Source of the DNA: an uncultured Oscillospiraceae bacterium
GTDB taxonomy: Bacteria > Bacillota > Clostridia > Oscillospirales > Oscillospiraceae
Assembly (NCBI GenBank): GCA_910579965.1
Contig: CAJTWF010000036.1
Coordinates: 1-27,133 of the forward strand
Direction: 5' to 3'
DNA: 27,133 nucleotides
Shown here: positions 22,952-27,133 of the stretch, piece by piece
Layout of the letters: every line of letters starts with the position of its first letter
Numbering within the stretch: position 1 is the stretch's first letter
Translations under genes and position numbers: made by a program
The notes under the pieces: model-generated
The model's input: only the letters and a program-made list of their open reading frames with translations
What the model was told of the DNA's origin: nothing
The model's database searches: none

Positions 22952-23797
22952 TTACGCCAGCGCCCGGACAATGGCCTCCGCGCACTCCTGAATCCCCAGG
23001 GCGTCCAGGGGCACGTCAAAGCCCTCCTGGCGCAGGCCGTGGAGGAGCTCCACGGTGTGGGGCGCGTCCAGGCCGATCTCCCGCAGCTCCTCCATGCGGA
23101 CCAGGATCTCCCGGGGCGTGCCGTCCATGACCACCCTGCCCTGGTCCATGACCACCACCCGGTCCGCCATGGCGGCCTCGTCCATGTGGTGGGTGATAAG
23201 CACCACGGTGATGCCCTTGTCCCGGTTGAGGGTCTTTACTGTGTCCAGCACCTCCCGGCGGCCCGCCGGGTCCAGCATGGCCGTGGACTCGTCCAGCACG
23301 ATGCAGGCCGGCTCCATGGCGATGACGCCGGCAATGGCGATGCGCTGCTTCTGGCCGCCGGAGAGGTGGTGGGGCGCGTGGAGGGTGAACGCCTCCATGC
23401 CCACGGCCTTCAGGGCCGCCGCCACCCGGGCCTGGATTTCCGCCGTGGGCACGCCCAGGTTCTCCGGGCCAAAGGCCACGTCCTCCTCCACCACGTTGGC
23501 TACGATCTGGTTGTCCGGGTTCTGGAACACCATGCCCACCCGGCGGCGGATCTCCAGAAGCGCCGCCTCCGCCAGGGTGTCCATGCCGTCTACCCAGACC
23601 CTTCCGCCCCCGGGGAGCAGCACAGCGTTCATATGCTTGGCCAGGGTGGACTTGCCGGAGCCGTTGTGGCCCAGAATGGCTGTAAAGCTGCCCTGCCGGA
23701 TGGACAGGTCCACCCCGTCCAGGGCGGGCACGGGGTCCTTTCCCTCGTCGGGGGGATAGGCAAAGGTCAGATGTTCTGTTCGAATAATATCACTCAT
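22952..23797 (-). CDS. ecfA1: Energy-coupling factor ATPase EcfA1
   Basis: The 281-aa ABC ATPase has Walker A GHNGSGKS (43-50), Q-loop VFQNPDNQIVA (~90-100), signature LSGGQKQR (145-152), Walker B CIVLDESTAMLDP (~165-177) and switch His in ITHHMDEA. Ser/Thr after the catalytic Glu and the FQNPDNQIV pattern mark EcfA1. The C-terminal ~50 residues (RMEELREIGLDAPHTVELL) are the extension typical of ECF ATPases. GAGGA precedes the ATG by 6 nt. It starts 9 nt after the acetyltransferase stop. Confidence 0.95.
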   Translation of the reverse strand: MSDIIRTEHLTFAYPPDEGKDPVPALDGVDLSIRQGSFTAILGHNGSGKSTLAKHMNAVLLPGGGRVWVDGMDTLAEAALLEIRRRVGMVFQNPDNQIVANVVEEDVAFGPENLGVPTAEIQARVAAALKAVGMEAFTLHAPHHLSGGQKQRIAIAGVIAMEPACIVLDESTAMLDPAGRREVLDTVKTLNRDKGITVVLITHHMDEAAMADRVVVMDQGRVVMDGTPREILVRMEELREIGLDAPHTVELLHGLRQEGFDVPLDALGIQECAEAIVRALA

Positions 23798-23806
23798 GTG
23801 TCGTCC

Positions 23807-24340
23807 TCATGATTTGGATAGGGTGATCCAGTACCGCTGGATCACGCCCGATTGGCCCAGGCCCGGCTCGTCCGCCACCTCGTTCTCCAGTACGCCTCCG
23901 TTGGCCAGGATGGTCCTGGCGGAGGCCGGGTTGTCCCTGTCGCAGGTAATCAGGACCCGCTCCTCCCCGGCCTCCCGGCATTTGACCAGGGTCAGGCGCA
24001 GGGTCTCCTTGGCATAGCCCTTCCGGCGCTCCGAGGGGCGGACACTGTAGCCGATGCTGCCGCCGTATTGGAGCAGGAAGTCCGCCAGGGGACTGGGGCG
24101 GTAGTTGACAATAGCCACCACCACGCCGTCCCGCTGCCGCACAGCCAGCCAGGTCTGAGAGGGGCTCCAGCCCTTTGCCGCCTCCCGGCCCCGGAAGTCC
24201 AGCCACTCCCGGTAGGTCTCCGCCTCACTCAGGCCGGCGCAGCCGTCGAAGCTGCCGTTCTCCGCCAGCAGCTCCGCCTTGAAGGCCATCACCTGGTCCT
24301 CGTGGGCCGGGGAGGGGGAGACCAGCTGTAAAATATCCAT
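23807..24340 (-). CDS. GNAT-family N-acetyltransferase
   Basis: The 177-aa protein starts MDILQLVSPSPAHEDQVM, a typical GNAT first strand-helix. The acetyl-CoA site follows: SIGYSVRPSERRKGYAKETL (about residues 101-120, the V-x-x-x-x-R-R-x-G-Y-A/G motif A), and CDRDNPASARTILANGGVLE later (N-x-x-S-A-R... motif B). Similar GNATs have been grouped with peptide or small-molecule acetylases, but the substrate cannot be told. GAGAGG lies 9 nt before the ATG at 24340; the longer frame to 24376 has no such site. It is co-transcribed with the methyltransferase upstream and ecfA1 downstream. Confidence 0.88.
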   Translation of the reverse strand: MDILQLVSPSPAHEDQVMAFKAELLAENGSFDGCAGLSEAETYREWLDFRGREAAKGWSPSQTWLAVRQRDGVVVAIVNYRPSPLADFLLQYGGSIGYSVRPSERRKGYAKETLRLTLVKCREAGEERVLITCDRDNPASARTILANGGVLENEVADEPGLGQSGVIQRYWITLSKS

Positions 24341-24392
24341 TGGGTAAAACCTCTCTTTCAAATTGCGTGCGGGCATACAGCCCCCGCCCGGG

Positions 24393-25259
24393 CTACCGGT
24401 CCCCTGTCCAGCGTCCGGTGGCCCCGCAGGGCAGGACCAGCCCCGTCTCCGTCACCGGCAGGCCGATCTCATCGCTGACCGTGCGGCCGCCGTATTTCCG
24501 GGAAACCACCGTCTCCAGGATGTAGGTAAGCACGCTGGGGGCCAGGCCCGTGGTGTAGGAGTTGATGATAATGAACAAGGGCTCGTCGGAGAGGACCTGG
24601 GCGCACAGCTCCACAAAGGGGTAGAGGCTGTCCTCCAGCTTCCACACCTCGCCGGTGGGGCCCCGTCCGTAGCTGGGCGGGTCCATGATGATGGCGTCGT
24701 AGCGCCGGCCCCGGCGGATCTCCCGCTCCACGAACTTGGCGCAGTCGTCCACAATCCAGCGGACGGGGGCCTCCTCCAGGCCCGAGGCTTTGGCGTTCTC
24801 CCGGGCCCACTGGACCATGCCCTTGGCCGCGTCCACGTGGCATACGCTGGCCCCGGCGGCGGCGCAGGCCACGCTGGCCGCCCCGGTGTAGGCGAAGAGG
24901 TTGAGCACGCTCACCGGCCTGCCGGCGGCCCGGATCTGCTCCTGGGCAAAGTCCCAGTTCACCGCCTGCTCCGGGAAGAGGCCGGTGTGCTTGAAGTTCA
25001 TGGGCCGCACCTGGAACGTCAGGGCCTTATAGCGCACCTGCCACTGGCCGGGGAGCCCCGCCTTCTCCCAGCTGCCGCCGCCGCTGCTGGAGCGGAGATA
25101 GCGCCCGTCGGGCTTCCGCCAGCCGGCGTGATGCCGGGGGGTGTTCCAGATGGCCTGGGGGTCCGGCCGCACCAGCACCTGCTTCCCCCACCGCTCCAGC
25201 TTCTCTCCGCCGCCGCAGTCCAGCAGCTCATAGTCCTTCCATCCGTCCGCAATCCACAT
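24393..25259 (-). CDS. RlmI-like class I SAM-dependent methyltransferase
   Basis: The 288-aa product has an N-terminal substrate-recognition part (~1-110) and a Rossmann methyltransferase domain. SAM motif I is VLNLFAYTGAASVACAAAG (~116-134, F-A-Y-T-G), followed by acidic VCHVDAAKGM. The catalytic-type motif is IIMDPPSYGRGP (~190-201). The F-A-Y-T-G plus DPPSYG combination is that of the 23S rRNA cytosine-C5 family (RlmI/YwbD), but the N-terminal PUA domain is lacking, so the exact target is uncertain. GGGAGGG lies 6 nt before the ATG at 25259. It is first in the long minus-strand operon and has a strong promoter. Confidence 0.85.
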   Translation of the reverse strand: MWIADGWKDYELLDCGGGEKLERWGKQVLVRPDPQAIWNTPRHHAGWRKPDGRYLRSSSGGGSWEKAGLPGQWQVRYKALTFQVRPMNFKHTGLFPEQAVNWDFAQEQIRAAGRPVSVLNLFAYTGAASVACAAAGASVCHVDAAKGMVQWARENAKASGLEEAPVRWIVDDCAKFVEREIRRGRRYDAIIMDPPSYGRGPTGEVWKLEDSLYPFVELCAQVLSDEPLFIIINSYTTGLAPSVLTYILETVVSRKYGGRTVSDEIGLPVTETGLVLPCGATGRWTGDR

Positions 25260-25297
25260 GGCCGTCCCTCCCCGGCTTATATACAAAAAGTCATCCT

Positions 25298-25326
25298 ATT
25301 ATATACCAGTACCGCCCGGCAGTCAA
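25298..25326 (-). promoter_or_regulatory. Strong sigma-A promoter of the methyltransferase-GNAT-ecf-truA run
   Basis: On the minus strand, -35 TTGACT (25326-25321), 17-nt spacer, perfect -10 TATAAT (25303-25298). RNA starts near 25291, 32 nt before the start codon. Confidence 0.9.
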
Positions 25327-25510
25327 CAAAGGAAATACACCGTAGGGGGAAAGAAAATGTCAATATTTAAATGCAGAAAAATCTAAAATTATTTTTTGTG
25401 CATTATTCATAAAAGCAATTTTACCTCCTCAATACCGGCCCCTTGGGTAAGCTCCAGCAACACCCGCCCGGTACACCTCCCGTCGAGGATGCCGCGGGGT
25501 ATTCATTTAC
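25327..25510. other. Intergenic stretch, no gene seen
   Basis: This 184-bp stretch is A/T-rich to about 25430, then GC-rich. A TTGACA on the minus strand near 25362-25357 has TGTATT 18 nt downstream and might be a second, weaker promoter for the same operon. No supported gene was found. Confidence 0.4.
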
Positions 25511-25588
25511 CTATTGCTGCACTTCCAATGTGTCGGCCTCCGTAATCTCGGTGAAGTCCGGCCACTTCGGGATCCTTCGCCGAATCAT
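25511..25588 (-). CDS. 25-aa frame overlapping the end of the phage-like gene
   Basis: An ATG at 25588 overlaps the stop of the upstream 158-aa frame as ATGA and opens MIRRRIPKWPDFTEITEADTLEVQQ... to a TAG at 25511-25513. The amphipathic, acidic ending looks like true coding sequence rather than noise. It could be a coupled small gene or the out-of-frame tail of a longer protein. I cannot assign a family. Confidence 0.35.
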   Translation of the reverse strand: MIRRRIPKWPDFTEITEADTLEVQQ

Positions 25589-26061
25589 GCGGTTTCCGTT
25601 CTCATTGCTCCCACGTTCAAATCCGTTTTCTTCACCGTGGTTTCCACTGTGCTGACCAGCTCGCCCAGCATAGGCACGGACAGCGCCAGCGCGGCGTCGC
25701 CCTTCTGCTTGCGCATCTTCGCCTCAATCCGGGTGGTCAGGTATTCCCGGATGCCGTCGTATGCGGATTCAATGAACCTCTGCGCCGCCGGGCTGATGGA
25801 CTGGAGGCAGGCCGTCAGCGCCTTTTTCGCGAACTCCTCCTGCGCTTCCGCGTCAAATTTTCCGGCGTTTTTCAGCGCGTCCACATAGGTCTGGCTGGTC
25901 GCGTCCACAGCGGCGGTAGCGGCCTCCGCCGCTTCCGTGATGCAGCTCTTTTTGCCGTTGGGAAACTCACAGCCGAGTACGGAAAAATCGGCGGCAACTT
26001 GAACCAGATCGCCCGCTGTCTGAATGAGTACAGGGTAAGATGGCATCACTGAACTGTACAA
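25585..26061 (-). CDS. Probable phage-derived protein, LLH-holin-like C-terminal part
   Basis: The frame is 158 codons. It contains CITEAAEAATAAVDATSQTY, then VDALKNAGKFDAEAQEEFAKKAL and, later, SAYDGIREYLTTRIEAKMRKQK. This alternation of a long helix, a K-x-x-G-K-F-D-x-E-A-Q turn and a final YLTT-x-I-E-A helix resembles the cytoplasmic part of LLH-type phage holins. The expected N-terminal membrane helix is missing, and there is no ribosome site before the first start (TTG 26061, or ATG 26046), so it is probably a truncated remnant. The C-terminus ends on an ATGA overlap with a 25-aa frame. No other phage gene is in the window. The holin link is a guess from pattern. Confidence 0.4.
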   Translation of the reverse strand: MYSSVMPSYPVLIQTAGDLVQVAADFSVLGCEFPNGKKSCITEAAEAATAAVDATSQTYVDALKNAGKFDAEAQEEFAKKALTACLQSISPAAQRFIESAYDGIREYLTTRIEAKMRKQKGDAALALSVPMLGELVSTVETTVKKTDLNVGAMRTETA

Positions 26062-26074
26062 AGAAGAAAGTTAA

Positions 26075-26152
26075 ATGGAATGGGTAAGAAGAATGGACAG
26101 CATCCTCAATCGAGCAGAAGAAATCATTCTGGAAGAACTGGTTTTGGCATAA
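26075..26152 (+). CDS. Possible 25-aa frame
   Basis: ATG at 26075 opens MEWVRRMDSILNRAEEIILE... for 25 codons, to TAA at 26150-26152, and is followed at once by a hairpin (26158-26187). The start resembles the first residues of several small regulators (M-E-W-x-x-R-M), so it may be a truncated gene. The ribosome site (AAGAAGAAAG) is weak. Confidence 0.25.
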   Translation: MEWVRRMDSILNRAEEIILEELVLA

Positions 26153-26157
26153 TGTAG

Positions 26158-26187
26158 GCCCCGCACAAGTGTTTACCTGTGCGGGGC
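26158..26187. terminator. Hairpin after the 25-aa frame
   Basis: gccccgcaca (26158-26167) pairs perfectly with tgtgcggggc (26178-26187) around a 10-nt loop. Only TTGT follows on the plus strand, so it is a weak intrinsic terminator. Confidence 0.45.
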
Positions 26188-26219
26188 TTGTACTCTCCGG
26201 TATTTAGATATCCTGACCT

Positions 26220-26376
26220 ATAGCAATCATCAGAATTCCTGGCAAAAGTTCGTGGGTAGCAATCACGCAAGGCTGCGTGTCGTCGTTGGCGGGCGTCAGT
26301 CCGCCTGCATCCTTCGCCTTGCCCTGCGCGATTTCCCCTCCCCTCCTTTTTTGTCATGAATTCTGATGATTGCTAT
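26220..26376. mobile_element. 157-bp MITE-like element with long terminal inverted repeats
   Basis: atagcaatcatcagaattc at 26220-26238 is exactly reversed at 26358-26376. The match continues inwards with 7 of 9 further bases (ctggcaaaa against atgacaaaa), about 26 of 28 overall. The target duplication cannot be fixed (a short T/A-rich repeat). The interior has GC-rich sequence. One minus-strand frame (about 26213-26340) reads GEIAQGKAKDAGGLTPANDD, which looks coding-like but has no start. A 77-aa frame from an ATG inside the repeat (26357) is very basic and probably spurious. No transposase is nearby. Confidence 0.6.
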
Positions 26377-26387
26377 TATAAAGACTT

Positions 26388-27133
26388 TCAAACAAAAAGT
26401 TCATTTTCCTTTGCCTTGCTGCACGCTTTTTTGATTGCCAGCGAAGCAACAGATATCAATGCACCGTTTACCGTCCGGGCGCCTTGAGGACACCTCACAA
26501 CGCAGCGCATACAGGAAATGCACTTCTTAGCGTTTGCTGCTTTCAAATTATCCTTAGAAATTGCCCCCGCTGGACAACTATCCGCGCAAAGTCCACAGCC
26601 ATTACAACTCGCACCTGCCTTTGGAACCAAGCCTACGCCCCCTGCTTTTTTGTAAGGCCGATCACCTGGGAGTTGCGGCTCTTCAGTCAATGTTCCTGCC
26701 CTGAATTTTTCAAGAATCACTGTTGCAAAGGACTTGAGCTGGTATTCATCTTCTCGGTCTGGCCTGCCAGACGCGTACTGGTGCATAATAGAATGTTCCG
26801 CAACTGCGGAAATGGCGGCAACTACGGTAAATTCAGCTTTTTTAGCGATGTCTGCCATTTCAACCAGGGTATCCTCATAGGCCCGGTTCCCATATACGCA
26901 TAACAACACACACTTTGCAGAATTACCCTGGATTTTTGCCAGTCTTTCGGCGGCAAGACCAGGAACACGCCCTCCATAGGAGGGGAGCGCGATCAGAACA
27001 AGGTCATCTGCTTTTGCCTGACATTTTGAGAAATCAACAGCAGAATTTGTCAGGTCAACAGTTTCTACCGATGTACTCATGATAAAATGAAAGAAAACGC
27101 CGAGGAAAAAATGTAGTTTTGTGGCGGAGGAGG
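26388..27133 (-). CDS. EFR1-type flavodoxin-ferredoxin protein, 5' end beyond the window
   Basis: This is a low-potential electron carrier with a flavodoxin-like domain followed by two 4Fe-4S clusters. Visible signatures: LVLIALPSYGGRVPG (~29-43 counted from the ATG at 27080), VYGNRAYEDTL, AEHSIMHQYASGRPD, then CNGCGLCADSCP and CISCMRCVVRCP near the C-terminus. The first ATG (27080) has no ribosome site, and members of this family begin ~25 residues earlier with an FSPTGxTK flavin-phosphate loop. The frame stays open to the window edge (SSATKLHFF), so the true start is probably outside. There are no neighbours to show which oxidoreductase it serves, but it may exchange electrons with ferredoxin used by Rnf (inference). 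Confidence 0.8.
   Translation of the reverse strand, partial: SSATKLHFFLGVFFHFIMSTSVETVDLTNSAVDFSKCQAKADDLVLIALPSYGGRVPGLAAERLAKIQGNSAKCVLLCVYGNRAYEDTLVEMADIAKKAEFTVVAAISAVAEHSIMHQYASGRPDREDEYQLKSFATVILEKFRAGTLTEEPQLPGDRPYKKAGGVGLVPKAGASCNGCGLCADSCPAGAISKDNLKAANAKKCISCMRCVVRCPQGARTVNGALISVASLAIKKACSKAKENELFV

Noticed and set aside
26124..26357. 77-aa basic frame on the minus strand
   Set aside because: It starts inside a terminal repeat and is Arg/Gly-rich without order; the other minus-strand frame looks more coding-like, so this one is probably spurious.

Overview
The window looks like a high-GC Clostridia chromosome of the Oscillospiraceae type (the group around Flavonifractor, Intestinimonas and Lawsonibacter). 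This is inferred from the Rnf operon order C-D-G-E-A-B, the ecfA1-ecfA2-ecfT-truA cluster followed by DUF5711 and CvpA genes, strong GGAGG ribosome sites with frequent GTG/TTG starts, and textbook sigma-A promoters. No rRNA, tRNA or CRISPR array was seen.

Layout. (1) 1-1,600 is a worn accessory edge: an IS21 istB fragment abuts the tail of a cytidylate-kinase-like gene, followed by a minus-strand CarD-like regulator operon. (2) 1,696-3,711 (minus) is a two-gene sensory operon, a FIST-domain sensor and a membrane-free chemotaxis receptor, with a consensus promoter that relocates the FIST start. (3) 3,782-5,220 holds an internally deleted IS630 transposase, a perfect 17-bp inverted repeat and a DUF975 membrane protein. 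(4) 5,404-10,462 is a complete rnfCDGEAB operon, the ion-pumping ferredoxin:NAD+ oxidoreductase, closed by a terminator. (5) 10,569-12,393 has a NifX-like cofactor-binding protein, a half-size EamA transporter and a uridine phosphorylase. (6) 12,414-13,894 is the most interesting part: a consensus promoter, a structured leader with an intrinsic terminator whose 5' arm can instead close the upstream fold (a riboswitch-like ON switch), a lone Na+-translocating decarboxylase beta subunit, and an unlisted 41-aa single-helix protein that may be a minimal gamma subunit.

(7) 13,933-14,152 is a 220-bp MITE with 15-bp terminal repeats and TAA duplications. It sits just upstream of a LysR regulator whose promoter carries two LysR-type palindromes, followed by a 112-aa orphan. 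(8) 15,735-18,280 (minus) encodes a ClpE-like unfoldase with a zinc finger, plus a conserved 70-aa partner. (9) 25,259 back to 18,428 (minus) is a long housekeeping run from one strong promoter: RlmI-like methyltransferase, GNAT acetyltransferase, EcfA1, EcfA2, EcfT, TruA, DUF5711, CvpA. (10) 25,500-27,133 is accessory again: phage-like remnants, a 157-bp element with near-perfect 28-bp terminal repeats, and a flavodoxin-ferredoxin (EFR1-type) gene that runs off the end.

A common thread is membrane energetics: Rnf makes an ion gradient, and the decarboxylase-type beta subunit is a Na+ channel family, here under what looks like an ion-sensing RNA. That link is inference. Functions are assigned by reading protein motifs by eye; no database search was run.
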